Source of the DNA: Flavobacterium lacisediminis
Lineage (GTDB): Bacteria; Bacteroidota; Bacteroidia; Flavobacteriales; Flavobacteriaceae
Length of the DNA: 64,000 bases
Direction: 5' to 3'
Assembly (NCBI RefSeq): GCF_025909975.1
Contig: NZ_JAPCIO010000001.1
Span: 310,001 to 374,000, forward strand
Made by a program: the position numbers and the translations under genes. Below the pieces are notes generated by a model. The model was not told where the DNA came from and made no database searches. It worked only from the letters and a program-made list of their open reading frames with translations. Positions 43,106-53,096 of the stretch are shown one piece after another (positions within the stretch are counted from its first letter, which is position 1; each line of letters opens with the position of its first letter).

Positions 43106-43342
43106 AAATCATTTTAAAGCGATTTTAGACGTTTTTTGATGTTTTTTTATGTTATTTATTGTCGTTTTTTAGAAAATTTGTTGTGAATGATTTATGAGAG
43201 TTGTTTTTTATAACTTGAATCTATCATTTTTAAAAATTCATATAAAAAAACCTTATAGTTGGAAAATAAATAAAAAAGCAACAAATTTGCTACTTACCAA
43301 CTTATTATTACTTTTACAAAAATTATTAATTATTTAGATCAA

Positions 43343-43918
43343 ATGAAAAAAGCCATTTTAATTTTAGGCGTTGCTTTAAGCATTTTAGCTTGTAACAAAA
43401 CAGAAACAAATTCAAAAGAATTCAAAACAGCATATATCAACACATCAGAGATAATCGAGAAATACGAAAAGTTTAAAGATGAAGATGATAAATTCAAAGT
43501 TAAGTCGGAAGAATTAGGCCGTCCTTTAGAAGCTAAAGTAAGAGCTTTTCAGGCTGAAGCTCAAAATTTCCGTCAAAATGCTCAAGCTAAAGGACCACAA
43601 TGGGCACAACAAATGGGTGCTGCTTTACAACAAAGAGAGCAACAATTAGGTGTTGAACAAAATGCTTTAATTCAACAATTACAACAAGAAGGAGCGGTTT
43701 TAAAAGACACTTTAATTAGTGAAGTAAAGAAATTCATCAAAGATTACGGTAAGAAAAAAGGATATGATTATATCTACGGAACAGGTGATGCTGCAACAGT
43801 TCTTTACGCTAAAGATGGTTATGATATCACAAAAGAAGTTTTAAAAGAACTTAACGAGACTTATAAAGCTACTAAGAAAGACGACAAAGTAGCCACTAAG
43901 GAAGAAGAAAAAAAATAA
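43343..43918 (+). CDS. OmpH/Skp-like periplasmic lipoprotein
   Basis: 191 residues with lipobox ILAC (Cys17). After it, FKTAYINTSEIIEKYEKFKDEDDKFK and a long Gln/Glu/Lys-rich helical stretch, then DYGKKKGYDYIYGTGDAATVLYAKDGYDIT, match OmpH/Skp chaperones that bind unfolded outer-membrane proteins. Lipidation differs from soluble E. coli Skp. Followed by a strong terminator. Confidence 0.8.
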   Translation: MKKAILILGVALSILACNKTETNSKEFKTAYINTSEIIEKYEKFKDEDDKFKVKSEELGRPLEAKVRAFQAEAQNFRQNAQAKGPQWAQQMGAALQQREQQLGVEQNALIQQLQQEGAVLKDTLISEVKKFIKDYGKKKGYDYIYGTGDAATVLYAKDGYDITKEVLKELNETYKATKKDDKVATKEEEKK

Positions 43919-43922
43919 TTGA

Positions 43923-43950
43923 AAGTCCCGAGTAATCGGGACTTTTTTAT
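43923..43950 (+). terminator. Terminator after the OmpH-like gene
   Basis: AAGTCCCGA-GTAA-TCGGGACTT followed by TTTTTAT. Confidence 0.92.
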
Positions 43951-43994
43951 TTCTGTTCGTTTCTATATATTTGTTTTTTAAAATTTTACGCCAT

Positions 43995-46268
43995 ATGGAA
44001 CCATTATCAGCCGCAGCCACTTACACCCTTAGATTTATTAATCAAACCAATAAATCCATCTTCCTTACCGGAAAAGCAGGAACCGGAAAAACCACACTTT
44101 TAAAAGAAATTATCGCTACGACACATAAAAATACGGTTGTTGTAGCACCTACAGGAATTGCCGCTTTGAATGCAAATGGCGTAACCATTCATTCGATGTT
44201 TCAATTACCTTTTGCTGCTTTCATCCCTGATAATAAGCAACTTCCACACTTTTCCGACACCGTAAAATTCGAAAATCGCGATTCGTTAGGACGTCATTTT
44301 AAGATGAATAACGTGAAACGTTCAGTAATTCGAAATATGGAATTGTTGGTAATTGATGAAGTATCTATGTTGCGTGCTGATGTATTAGATGCCATGGATT
44401 TTATGATGCGAAAAGTACGCAGAAATGAAAGACCTTTCGGTGGGGTTCAAGTTCTTTTTATAGGAGATTTATTACAATTACCACCAGTAGTGAAAAATGA
44501 AGAATGGGAAATGCTAAAGAATTATTATCGTGGTATGTTCTTTTTTCATTCGCACATTATTCAACAATATCCGCCTTTATACATCGAATTAGATAAAATT
44601 TTCCGCCAAACCGATGCTGAGTTTATTGATGTTTTGAACAATTTACGTCATAATAGAATCACTTCGGATGATGTTAAAATTCTGAATCAATTTGTACAAC
44701 CCAATTTTGATCTGAAGAAAAATAAAGGTTTCATCATTTTAACCACGCATAATTCCAAAGCAGATACAATAAATGCAAAATCTTTAGAAGATTTAGAAGG
44801 AAAGCAATTCACCTATTTACCAGAAATCACAGCTGATTTTCCAGAAAAAATTTATCCGTTAGAAGAAAAATTGCAACTTAAAGTCGGAGCGCAAGTCATG
44901 TTTATTAAAAACGATTTGAATTTCGAAAAACAATTCTTCAACGGAAAAATGGGCGTTATCAGTTCGTTAACCGAAAAAGAAATTTTTGTTCACTTTCCCG
45001 AAGAAAACAAAACGATTGAAGTAGAACGCTACGAATGGCAAAATATTCGCTACAAAGTCAACGAAAATACTAAAGAAATTGAAGAAGAAGTCATTGGAAC
45101 TTTTGTCCACTACCCTATCAAATTGGCTTGGGCAATTACCGTTCATAAAAGTCAAGGCTTAACTTTTGACAAAGCAGCGCTCGATGTATCGCAAGTTTTT
45201 GCGCCCGGACAAGCGTATGTGGCTTTATCGCGTTTACGTTCGTTAAAAGGGCTTATTTTACTGTCTCCGCTGCGAATGAATGGTATTTCGAGCGATAAAG
45301 AAGTACTCAATTATGCCGAAAACAAAGCTTCCGAAGAAATTTTGCAACATTCGTTAGCTAAAGAAACGTTGTTTTTTTGGCTGAATACTTTGCTTAATTC
45401 ATTTGATTTCAAAGAATTAGGTCAAGAATGGCGCAATCATTTGTTTAGTTACAATTCCGAAGCACCAAAATCGCCAAAAACGAAGCATAACAATTGGGCA
45501 AAAAACCAACAAGAAAAAATCGCCGAAATTTTAGAACCTTCTGGAAAATTTCTATCGCAATTGCAGAAAATTTTCTACGATGAAAATTTGGATGTGAATT
45601 TCGTGAAGGATCGATGTGATGCGGCTTATCAATATTTTTTTAAAACGTTAGATGCTGTCGCAGAAGAATTGTTGTTGAAAATCGAAGAAGTAAAACGCAT
45701 CAAAAAAGTAAAAGCATTTTATGATGAATTGTTAGTTCTAGAAGAGCTTCAAATTAAAGCGATTTTACAACTTAAAAAAGCAAAATTATTAACGAATATC
45801 ATTGTCGAAGGAAAAGAAATTTCGAAGAAAAATTTAATTTCGGAAGACATGAGTACCTACAAAATCAATAAATTAGTAGTTGTGGCAGAACGCTTTAGAA
45901 CTTCTCACGCTGCTTTAGTAGAAGACGATGAAGACGTTTCGTATTACACCGATTCGAAAAAGAAAAAAACAAAAGAGCCAAAGAAATCTACTATCGAAGA
46001 TACTTTGGAATTGTGGAAGCAAAACTTATCGATTTACGAAATTGCAAAGCAACGAAAGCTCACTCCACAAACTATCTACAACCATTTTACCAAGTTGATT
46101 CAAATGGAAATCGTGCAACTTTCCGACATTTTAGCAGAAGATAAAATTTCAGAATTAAAAGCGGCTTTTAAAGATTTTAAAGGCGAAAGTTTAGGCGAAT
46201 TAAAAGAAATTCACGGCGATAAATTTACCTGGGACGAGTTGAGATTGTATAAAGCGAGTTTGGGTTAA
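43995..46268 (+). CDS. PIF1-like helicase with C-terminal helix-turn-helix
   Basis: Start at the ATG at 43995 (MEPLSAAATYTLRF), 757 residues; the longer TTG frame lacks support. Walker A GKAGTGKTTLLKE, Walker B VIDEVSML, TIHSMFQLP and VHKSQGLTFDKAALDVSQVF put it in the SF1B PIF1/RecD family. The C-terminus holds a RecQ-type helix-turn-helix (LELWKQNLSIYEIAKQRKLTPQTI). Probably a cytoplasmic 5'-3' DNA helicase acting at forks, G-quadruplexes or R-loops. Its last 4 bp overlap the convergent DoxX-like gene. Confidence 0.85.
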   Translation: MEPLSAAATYTLRFINQTNKSIFLTGKAGTGKTTLLKEIIATTHKNTVVVAPTGIAALNANGVTIHSMFQLPFAAFIPDNKQLPHFSDTVKFENRDSLGRHFKMNNVKRSVIRNMELLVIDEVSMLRADVLDAMDFMMRKVRRNERPFGGVQVLFIGDLLQLPPVVKNEEWEMLKNYYRGMFFFHSHIIQQYPPLYIELDKIFRQTDAEFIDVLNNLRHNRITSDDVKILNQFVQPNFDLKKNKGFIILTTHNSKADTINAKSLEDLEGKQFTYLPEITADFPEKIYPLEEKLQLKVGAQVMFIKNDLNFEKQFFNGKMGVISSLTEKEIFVHFPEENKTIEVERYEWQNIRYKVNENTKEIEEEVIGTFVHYPIKLAWAITVHKSQGLTFDKAALDVSQVFAPGQAYVALSRLRSLKGLILLSPLRMNGISSDKEVLNYAENKASEEILQHSLAKETLFFWLNTLLNSFDFKELGQEWRNHLFSYNSEAPKSPKTKHNNWAKNQQEKIAEILEPSGKFLSQLQKIFYDENLDVNFVKDRCDAAYQYFFKTLDAVAEELLLKIEEVKRIKKVKAFYDELLVLEELQIKAILQLKKAKLLTNIIVEGKEISKKNLISEDMSTYKINKLVVVAERFRTSHAALVEDDEDVSYYTDSKKKKTKEPKKSTIEDTLELWKQNLSIYEIAKQRKLTPQTIYNHFTKLIQMEIVQLSDILAEDKISELKAAFKDFKGESLGELKEIHGDKFTWDELRLYKASLG

Positions 46269-46657
46269 TTCAACCAAAAAACCGCCATAACTGCTGGAAT
46301 AAAATAAATTACAATGGTTCTTGCCCCATCATAATCTTTCGCTAAACGTTGTCCAAAAAGCAACATAAGCAAAGTAATACAAGATACAATAGCACCATAA
46401 AAACCTAGCCCACCAGTAACGGCTGGCTCAGCAATTAATTGAATTATTCCAGAAACACACAATACACCAGCAACAATTTCTAAGATTAAAATTGTCATTA
46501 AAGCAAAAGGAACTTGTTTTGCTAAAATAGTATTAGCAAAATGACCAGTTAACCATTCTACATTGCCTTTCCAATCTTTAATTTTATCATATCCAGATTG
46601 TAAGAAAGTAATTGCTAATAAAGCTAAAACTAATAATTGTGGAGCTACTTGTGTCAT
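46265..46657 (-). CDS. DoxX-like small membrane protein
   Basis: 130 residues with four predicted helices and the DoxX-type N-terminus (LVLALLAITFLQSGYDKIKDW) and GGLGFYGAIVSCITLLMLLFGQRLAKDYDGARTI. Found widely in Bacteroidetes; function not established. It is 2 bp downstream of holB on the same strand. Confidence 0.7.
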   Translation of the reverse strand: MTQVAPQLLVLALLAITFLQSGYDKIKDWKGNVEWLTGHFANTILAKQVPFALMTILILEIVAGVLCVSGIIQLIAEPAVTGGLGFYGAIVSCITLLMLLFGQRLAKDYDGARTIVIYFIPAVMAVFWLN

Positions 46658-46659
46658 AA

Positions 46660-47811
46660 TTATGCGTTTTTGTGGATTAATCGAGTTAATTTTATAGATA
46701 AATCGGTTAAGATGATCTTGCTATTTCCGTTGCGTTCAATGTGGTAAATAGCGTCTTCTAATTCTTTGTAAATATCTGTAATATTTGCACCATTTACAAA
46801 CGGAGCAAACTTTTCTAATTCAAATTTAGGCACTTTTGTTTCTAAAAACACCAAATCATTTGCCTTATAATTCACTAATAAAGCTTGTCTGAAGAAGTGA
46901 ATACAATAATGTAAAAATTGTTTTTGCGTTTCTCTTCCAGTGGATGCAATGTTTTCGCTCCAAGCAATTAAATCGTTGATGGCAGCGGCATTTCCTTTGG
47001 CACGAAAAGCACTTCTCACCCATTCTACAAACCATTCGTCAAAAGGATATTCATCATCCTCTTTTCGTAAAATATGCAACGCTTTGTTATAATTTCCTTC
47101 GCTTTGATGCGCGATTTTTTTAGCAATAGTTGGCTCACAATTTTCACGTGAAACCAAAGCTTCTGCAATTACACTTTCGCTCAAGCCAATAAAATCAATC
47201 ACTTGACAACGCGACAAAATCGTTTGTAACATATCGCTTGTGCTTTCGGTAATTAAAATAAAAACGGTTTTAGCTGGCGGTTCTTCTAATAATTTTAATA
47301 ATTTATTTGCCGAAGGACCATTCATTTTATCGGCCATCCAAATGATCATTACTTTGTAACCGCCTTCATAAGCTTTTAATGCTAATTTTTTGTTGATTTC
47401 TGTTGCTTCATCAACTCCAATTAAACCTTGCTTGTTCTGAATTCCAAGGTTTTTCAACCAATCAAACAAACTTCCATAAGGACTTTCAGTTAAAAATTGG
47501 CGCCATTCTACCATGAAATTATCACTAACCGCATGACTTTTAACGCTATCAGTTCCTGCAACAGGAAAAACAAAATGTAAATCGGGATGCGAAAAATGTT
47601 CGAATTTTAGGTTACAAGTGGAGTTTTCGCCTACATTTTCTCCGCCAACATTGCCACACAAAATATATTGCGCATATGCAATCGCCATAGGAAGCGTTCC
47701 GCAACCTTCGGGTCCCACAAACAACTGAGCGTGCGGAATTCTTCCAGCTTCGGCACTCTTAGTTAGGTGATTTTTAATATGTTCTTGTCCTAAAATATCT
47801 TTGAAAAGCAT
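46660..47811 (-). CDS. holB: DNA polymerase III delta' subunit
   Basis: 383 residues of the AAA+ clamp-loader family: FKDILGQEHIKNHLTKSAEAGRIPHAQLF, Walker-A position GPEGCGTLP lacking the Lys, and the SRC motif (TILSRCQVI). Delta' lacks ATPase activity and acts as the stator of the clamp loader, in agreement with the degenerate P-loop. A zinc-binding Cys set around CGNVGGENVGENSTCNLKF is present but atypical. Confidence 0.85.
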   Translation of the reverse strand: MLFKDILGQEHIKNHLTKSAEAGRIPHAQLFVGPEGCGTLPMAIAYAQYILCGNVGGENVGENSTCNLKFEHFSHPDLHFVFPVAGTDSVKSHAVSDNFMVEWRQFLTESPYGSLFDWLKNLGIQNKQGLIGVDEATEINKKLALKAYEGGYKVMIIWMADKMNGPSANKLLKLLEEPPAKTVFILITESTSDMLQTILSRCQVIDFIGLSESVIAEALVSRENCEPTIAKKIAHQSEGNYNKALHILRKEDDEYPFDEWFVEWVRSAFRAKGNAAAINDLIAWSENIASTGRETQKQFLHYCIHFFRQALLVNYKANDLVFLETKVPKFELEKFAPFVNGANITDIYKELEDAIYHIERNGNSKIILTDLSIKLTRLIHKNA

Positions 47812-47932
47812 GGAACAAACCTAATCAAAAATTACCAAAATTGGTATAAAAGAAATCAAAAAGTTGGTTTTAAAAGAATTTAAAAAAATGCAAAATATGA
47901 TATTTGTTATAAAGATTTAAATTACAATAATT

Positions 47933-47940
47933 TATATTTG
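47933..47940 (+). promoter_or_regulatory. Likely -7 box of pgk
   Basis: TATATTTG (TAnnTTTG), 28 bp before the pgk ATG. A TTTG lies 26 bp upstream, wider than the usual spacing. Confidence 0.45.
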
Positions 47941-47968
47941 CATTCGCTCAAATTAAAATTCGACACAA

Positions 47969-49156
47969 ATGAAAACACTTAACGACTTCAATTTCAATAA
48001 TAAAAAAGCAATTATCCGAGTAGACTTTAATGTGCCTTTAGATGAAAATTTTAAAGTTACAGATGCTACAAGAATCGAGGCAGCAAAGCCTACAATTGAC
48101 AAAATATTGAAAGATGGTGGAAGTGTAATTTTAATGAGTCACTTAGGAAGACCAAAAGGAGTTGAAGCGAAATATTCGTTACAACACATTGTTGCAAAAA
48201 CGGAAGAAATTTTAGGTCAAAAAGTACATTTTGCTTCGGATTGTATTGGAGAAATTGCTGAAAATGCAGCAAAAAATCTTCAACCGGGCGAAATTTTATT
48301 ATTAGAAAACTTACGTTTTTATGCCGAAGAAGAAAAAGGAGATGTTGAATTCTCAAAAAAATTAGCTTCTTTAGGTGATATTTATGTGAACGATGCTTTT
48401 GGAACAGCTCACAGAGCACATGCTTCAACTACTATTATTGCGCAATTTTTTCAAGATGCGAAATGCTTCGGTTATTTGTTAGCTAAAGAAATTGAAAGCA
48501 TCGAAAAAGTATTAAAAAATTCTGAAAAACCTGTGGTTGCGATTTTAGGAGGAAGTAAAGTTTCTTCAAAAATCACAGTAATTGAAAATATTTTAGATAA
48601 AGTAAACCACATGATTATTGGTGGTGGAATGACGTTTACGTTTATAAAAGCATTAGGTGGAAAAATCGGAAATTCAATTTGTGAAGACGATAAATTAGAA
48701 TTGGCAATCGAAATTTTAAAACAAGCTAAAGAAAAAGGTGTTCAAATTCATTTACCAGTTGATGTTGTTGCTGCCGATGCCTTTTCAAATAACGCCAATA
48801 CACAAGTGGTAGATGTGAATAAAATTCCTGACGGTTGGCAAGGTTTAGACGCAGGTCCAAAATCGTTAGAAATTATCAAACGCATAATCTTAGATTCTAA
48901 AACTATTCTTTGGAACGGTCCATTAGGTGTTTTTGAAATGGAAAATTTTGCAAACGGAACAATTTCGTTAGGAGAATATATTGCAGAATCAACTGCAAAT
49001 GGTGCTTTTTCACTTGTTGGTGGTGGCGATAGTGTTGCGGCTGTAAAACAATTTGGATTAGAGCCAAAGATGAGTTACGTTTCTACCGGCGGTGGAGCGA
49101 TGTTAGAAATGCTGGAAGGTAGAACCTTACCTGGAATTGCAGCTATTTTAGATTAA
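47969..49156 (+). CDS. pgk: Phosphoglycerate kinase
   Basis: 395 residues. The N-terminal RVDFNVPLD substrate motif, [30 protein letters not shown], the glycine-rich [10 protein letters not shown] and [13 protein letters not shown] near the end are diagnostic. Glycolytic and gluconeogenic enzyme converting 1,3-bisphosphoglycerate and ADP to 3-phosphoglycerate and ATP in the cytoplasm. Confidence 0.97.
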   Translation: MKTLNDFNFNNKKAIIRVDFNVPLDENFKVTDATRIEAAKPTIDKILKDGGSVILMSHLGRPKGVEAKYSLQHIVAKTEEILGQKVHFASDCIGEIAENAAKNLQPGEILLLENLRFYAEEEKGDVEFSKKLASLGDIYVNDAFGTAHRAHASTTIIAQFFQDAKCFGYLLAKEIESIEKVLKNSEKPVVAILGGSKVSSKITVIENILDKVNHMIIGGGMTFTFIKALGGKIGNSICEDDKLELAIEILKQAKEKGVQIHLPVDVVAADAFSNNANTQVVDVNKIPDGWQGLDAGPKSLEIIKRIILDSKTILWNGPLGVFEMENFANGTISLGEYIAESTANGAFSLVGGGDSVAAVKQFGLEPKMSYVSTGGGAMLEMLEGRTLPGIAAILD

Positions 49157-49221
49157 GAATACAATAAAACGCTGGTTATTAAGTTATTAATGATTAGCAT
49201 GCCCCAAAAACAAAAAACAGA

Positions 49222-50760
49222 ATGAAAAAAATTTTAATAATAACATCTCTTTTTCTGTCGCTTTTTAGCTTTGCACAGGAAACAGCAGAAAAGGAAAATA
49301 TACTTCCGTTACCAAAGATGTCCTATTTAGATTCTTTGAAAACAACCTTTGTAAATCATAGTACTAGCAATTGTATTGATGAAAGATGGTTGACGGAATT
49401 AGCGAATTTCGAGCTATCGAATGACATGTATACCGATATTTCCTCAATAGATATCGATACAGAAGTTAGCTATGATCTTTCGACCGATTTACTAAAGAAG
49501 CGTTTAGCAAAAATGGATGCTAAATCGCCTTTTAATATCGAATATCATCCTGCTCTGGAAAACACGATTAAGGCATTTTTGAAAAATCGTCCGAAAGCAT
49601 TTGAGCGTTTAATGGCGATTTCAGAATATTATTTCCCAATGTTTGAAGAGCATTTAGCAAAATATAACATTCCGTTAGAATTGAAATATTTGGCTATTGT
49701 TGAATCGGCATTAAATCCAAGAGCTAAATCAAGAGTTGGCGCTTCTGGTTTGTGGCAATTTATGTACCCAACAGGAAAACAATACAATTTAGAAGTTACT
49801 TCTTATGTTGATGAGCGATACGATCCATTAAAAGCAACGGAAGCAGCTTGTCAATATTTATCAAGTTTATACGGAATTTTTGGTGATTGGAGCATGGTTT
49901 TAGCAGCTTATAACTGCGGACCAGGAAATGTTTCAAAAGCGATTCGTCGTTCGGGCGGAAGTCAAAATTATTGGAACATTCGTAAAAATCTACCTAAAGA
50001 AACTGCAAATTATGTTCCTGCCTTTTTAGCTACTTTTTACATATACGAGTTCAAAAAAGAGCACGGAATTATGCCTAAAAAAGCGCCATTAACTTATTTT
50101 GAGACCGATACGATTATGGTGAAAAAGCAAATGTCGTTCAAACATATTGCGGAGTTATTGGATATTTCGGAAGAGCAATTAGAGTTTTTAAATCCGATTT
50201 ATAAATTAAAGGTAATTCCGTTTGATGCAGATGAACCGCACTACTTGCGTTTGCCAAAAAATAAAATGGGATTATTTGTTTCTAACGAAGAGAAAATTTA
50301 CGCTTATTTGAATTATTTAGAAACCTATAAAGAAAAAACAAAATCGGAATTTATTACTTCCACTTCAAAAGATTCGATAGCATCTAACGCGGATTCCACA
50401 TATGTAAGTAAACCTAAATTTGAGCGAAAAACACAGTTTCACACCATCAAAAGTGGTGAAAGTTTAGGAAAAATTGCCGATAAGTATAATGTTTCCATAA
50501 CTGAACTAAAAAAATGGAATAGCATAAAGGGAAATACCATACAGGCAGGAAAAAAATTAAAAATTTATTCGGATAAAAAAGTAATCGTTAAAACAGAGTC
50601 TAAATCTAATAATGACGGGACTTATACGGTTAAAAGTGGCGATTCGTTATTCTCAATTTCAAAACAATTTCCAGGCGTTTCCATAGAAGATATTAAAAAA
50701 TGGAACGATATTAGCGGTGATAATATTCAACCTGGAATGAAATTAAAAATTAACGGATAA
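49222..50760 (+). CDS. MltD-like lytic transglycosylase with two LysM domains
   Basis: 512 residues. Signal peptide MKKILIITSLFLSLFSFAQ, then an SLT domain with catalytic Glu151 (VESALNPRAKS), GASGLWQFM (163-171) and AAYNCGPGNV. Two LysM peptidoglycan-binding domains sit at the end (about 417-460 and 467-511), with HTIKSGESLGKIADKYNV and YTVKSGDSLFSISKQFPG. It cleaves glycan strands with 1,6-anhydromuramyl formation in the periplasm. No lipobox, unlike E. coli MltD. Confidence 0.9.
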   Translation: MKKILIITSLFLSLFSFAQETAEKENILPLPKMSYLDSLKTTFVNHSTSNCIDERWLTELANFELSNDMYTDISSIDIDTEVSYDLSTDLLKKRLAKMDAKSPFNIEYHPALENTIKAFLKNRPKAFERLMAISEYYFPMFEEHLAKYNIPLELKYLAIVESALNPRAKSRVGASGLWQFMYPTGKQYNLEVTSYVDERYDPLKATEAACQYLSSLYGIFGDWSMVLAAYNCGPGNVSKAIRRSGGSQNYWNIRKNLPKETANYVPAFLATFYIYEFKKEHGIMPKKAPLTYFETDTIMVKKQMSFKHIAELLDISEEQLEFLNPIYKLKVIPFDADEPHYLRLPKNKMGLFVSNEEKIYAYLNYLETYKEKTKSEFITSTSKDSIASNADSTYVSKPKFERKTQFHTIKSGESLGKIADKYNVSITELKKWNSIKGNTIQAGKKLKIYSDKKVIVKTESKSNNDGTYTVKSGDSLFSISKQFPGVSIEDIKKWNDISGDNIQPGMKLKING

Positions 50761-50776
50761 TAAATTGTTCTAACCC

Positions 50777-51760
50777 ATGAAAAAATTAGTAGTTTTAACT
50801 TTTGTAGCCCTATCGTTTTTGTCTTGTAAAGAAACTTCTAAAGAAGACACGCAAGCCATTTTATCAGAATCAAATGGAAAAATCAATAATGTTTCGATTA
50901 TTATAGATGATAACTTGTGGAACGGAGAAATAGGTGATAGTATTCGTAAAAAATTTGCTGCTCCAGTAGATGGTTTGCCACAAGAAGAGCCATTATTCAC
51001 CTTAAATCAATATCCAACAAAAGTTTTTGAAGGGTTTGTTCGTAAAAGCCGTAATATTATTGTTGTGAAGAAAGGGAAAGAAGCTAGTTTTACTTCAACT
51101 ACTAATAAATTTGCTAAACCGCAAAATATATTTTTTATTTCTGGAAGTGATACAGAAGATGTTTTAAATGTTCTCGAAGAAAAATCGGCAGAGATTATCA
51201 AAACAATTAAAGCTGCTGAAATTATTGAGAATCAAATTCGAATGAAAAAATCATTAGTTCCAGATACTAAATTACAAGATAAATTTGGAATAAGCTTGCA
51301 AATTGGTTTTGGATATAAATATGACATGGTAAAAGATAATTTCATTTGGTTAAGAAAAGAATTTACCTCAGGTTATAACAGTATTTTAATTTATCAGGTT
51401 CCAATTGAAAAAGTAGAAAAAGATAACAATATCATCGCTAACATTACAGCAATGCGTGATGAAATTGGAAAAGCCAACATTCACGGAACATTACCAAATA
51501 CTTGGATGATTACAGAAGCAGCTTATGCTCCTTATTTATTTGATGTAACCGTTGACGGTAAAAAAACCTATTTAACTAAAGGAACTTGGGAATTGAAAAA
51601 CGATTTCATGGCAGGTCCTTTTGTGAACTACGCAATCAAAGACACAAAAAATAACCGCTATTTAATTTTGGAAGGATTCACTTATAATCCGTCAAAATCG
51701 AAGCGTGATTTGGTTTTCGAGTTGGAAGCGATTATTCAATCGGTTAAGTTTTTAAAATAA
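50777..51760 (+). CDS. DUF4837 family lipoprotein
   Basis: 327 residues with lipobox FLSC (Cys16). The mature region (SIIIDDNLWNGEIGDSIRKKF, FTLNQYPTKVFEGFVRKSRNI) matches DUF4837, a Bacteroidetes family of unknown function. Residues after the lipobox (KETSKEDT) are Lys/Glu/Asp-rich. It starts 16 bp after the MltD-like stop and may share its transcript. Confidence 0.8.
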   Translation: MKKLVVLTFVALSFLSCKETSKEDTQAILSESNGKINNVSIIIDDNLWNGEIGDSIRKKFAAPVDGLPQEEPLFTLNQYPTKVFEGFVRKSRNIIVVKKGKEASFTSTTNKFAKPQNIFFISGSDTEDVLNVLEEKSAEIIKTIKAAEIIENQIRMKKSLVPDTKLQDKFGISLQIGFGYKYDMVKDNFIWLRKEFTSGYNSILIYQVPIEKVEKDNNIIANITAMRDEIGKANIHGTLPNTWMITEAAYAPYLFDVTVDGKKTYLTKGTWELKNDFMAGPFVNYAIKDTKNNRYLILEGFTYNPSKSKRDLVFELEAIIQSVKFLK

Positions 51761-51764
51761 TATC

Positions 51765-51794
51765 AAGTTCCCGATTAAGGGAACTTCTTTTTTA
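51765..51794 (+). terminator. Terminator between the DUF4837 and ElaA-like genes
   Basis: AAGTTCCC-GATTAA-GGGAACTT followed by CTTTTTTTA, only a few bases before the next ATG, so the ElaA-like gene probably uses read-through or a promoter within this stretch. Confidence 0.8.
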
Positions 51795-51796
51795 AT

Positions 51797-52243
51797 ATGG
51801 AAATATCATTCAAAATAAAGCGATTTAACGAACTTTCTACATTCGAACTATATTCTTTACTGCAACTTCGCTCAGAAGTATTCGTAGTGGAGCAAAATTG
51901 CGTTTATCAAGACATTGATGGTAAAGACGAGAAGGCAATTCACGTTTTAGGGTATTTCAACGGCGATTTGGCTGCATATTCTCGTTTGTTCAACAAAGGC
52001 TATTATTTTGATGAAACTTCGATTGGACGAGTTGCGGTAAGCCCAAAATACCGCGATAAAAAATTCGGACATGACTTAATGCGCGTTTCAATTGAATCTA
52101 TAAAAGAAAATTTCGATGAAACTGCCATTACGATTTCCGCTCAAGAATATCTGAAAAAATTCTACGAATCACACGGATTTATCCAAACTAGCGAAATGTA
52201 TTTAGAAGACGATATTCCGCATATTCAGATGAAGAAAAAATAA
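51797..52243 (+). CDS. GNAT acetyltransferase, ElaA-like
   Basis: 148 residues. LYSLLQLRSEVFVVEQNCVYQDIDGKDEKAIH is the ElaA signature. The GNAT acetyl-CoA site is IGRVAVSPKYRDKKFGHDLM, and EYLKKFYESHGF follows near the end. Substrate unknown. Convergent, with no gap, with the OmpA-domain gene. Confidence 0.85.
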   Translation: MEISFKIKRFNELSTFELYSLLQLRSEVFVVEQNCVYQDIDGKDEKAIHVLGYFNGDLAAYSRLFNKGYYFDETSIGRVAVSPKYRDKKFGHDLMRVSIESIKENFDETAITISAQEYLKKFYESHGFIQTSEMYLEDDIPHIQMKKK

Positions 52244-53095
52244 CTATTTCTTCGGTTCTACCGGAACCACATCGTTTTTAGTAATTAAAAGCTCTACTCT
52301 TCTATCTAAAGTGCTGCCTTTTTTCAAAGATTGGGTGTTGCCGTATCCTTTGTAAGTCATACGAGTTTTACTTATACGTTTCATCAAAAAGTAATTATAT
52401 ACTCTTTTAGCGCGATTTATTGATAATTCTCGTTTTTTTGTATCGCGATCAACAGCCTCTTTTTGGAAGGTTGGTGTACAACAAACATGACCTTGAATTT
52501 CGAAATGGATGTTTTTGTATTTGTGTAATTCTAATGCAATTCGGTCTAACTCTTTCTTGGCTTTATAAGTTAATTGGCTACTGCCTCTTTCAAATAAAAC
52601 ATGATCTAAATAAATTCTATCACCTACAATTCGGTCTTTTTTAATTGTACTATAAACACCAGGAATTTTAAAATCTTCAATTACAATAGGTTTGAAATTT
52701 ACCACTACATCTACTCTTCGATTTTTAGAGCGCGCTTCAGGAACATTGGTTTGCATGTCTTCATCAAGCATAATTCTACCTTTTCCTTCAAGTGTAATGA
52801 TAATTTTACTTTTAATTCCTTTTTCAATCAGTTTATCTTTAACTGTATTGGCTCTATTTGTAGATAAAGTATAGTTATAAGCGTCTTTACCTCGATCATC
52901 ACAATACCCAAAAATCTGAACCGATTCGATGCGCGAAGTGTCGATTTTGCTAACAAAAGCAACTACGGCATCGGCTTGTTCTTCCTTTAAATTGTATTTG
53001 TCAAATTCGAAAAATATCGAGTGTACTTCTTCATCTTCTTGAGCAAATGAAACTACTGAAAATAATAAAAATAGTAGGGAAAGTAAACGTGTCAT
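52244..53095 (-). CDS. Secreted protein with two tandem OmpA-type domains
   Basis: 283 residues with signal peptide MTRLLSLLFLLFSVVSFAQ. Two OmpA C-terminal-like peptidoglycan-binding domains: the first (~25-130; FEFDKYNLKEEQADAV...FGYCDDRGKDAYNYTLSTNRA...EGKGR, NRRVDVVV) and the second (~160-275; FERGSSQLTYKAKKELDRIA...IQGHVCCTP...LSINRAKRV...YKGYGNT, LDRRVELLI). No barrel is present. Probably periplasmic, tethering the envelope to the cell wall. It ends one base from the S41 protease start. Confidence 0.85.
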   Translation of the reverse strand: MTRLLSLLFLLFSVVSFAQEDEEVHSIFFEFDKYNLKEEQADAVVAFVSKIDTSRIESVQIFGYCDDRGKDAYNYTLSTNRANTVKDKLIEKGIKSKIIITLEGKGRIMLDEDMQTNVPEARSKNRRVDVVVNFKPIVIEDFKIPGVYSTIKKDRIVGDRIYLDHVLFERGSSQLTYKAKKELDRIALELHKYKNIHFEIQGHVCCTPTFQKEAVDRDTKKRELSINRAKRVYNYFLMKRISKTRMTYKGYGNTQSLKKGSTLDRRVELLITKNDVVPVEPKK

Positions 53096-53096
53096 C

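Noticed and set aside
43194-43338. A 47-codon plus-strand frame before the OmpH-like gene
   Set aside because: Lys/Leu/Asn-rich, no family resemblance and no supporting promoter or ribosome site; likely chance in AT-rich DNA.
47143-47158. CACGTG-centred parS-like sequence inside holB
   Set aside because: Only about 13 of 16 bases match and the sequence is explained by the coding frame.
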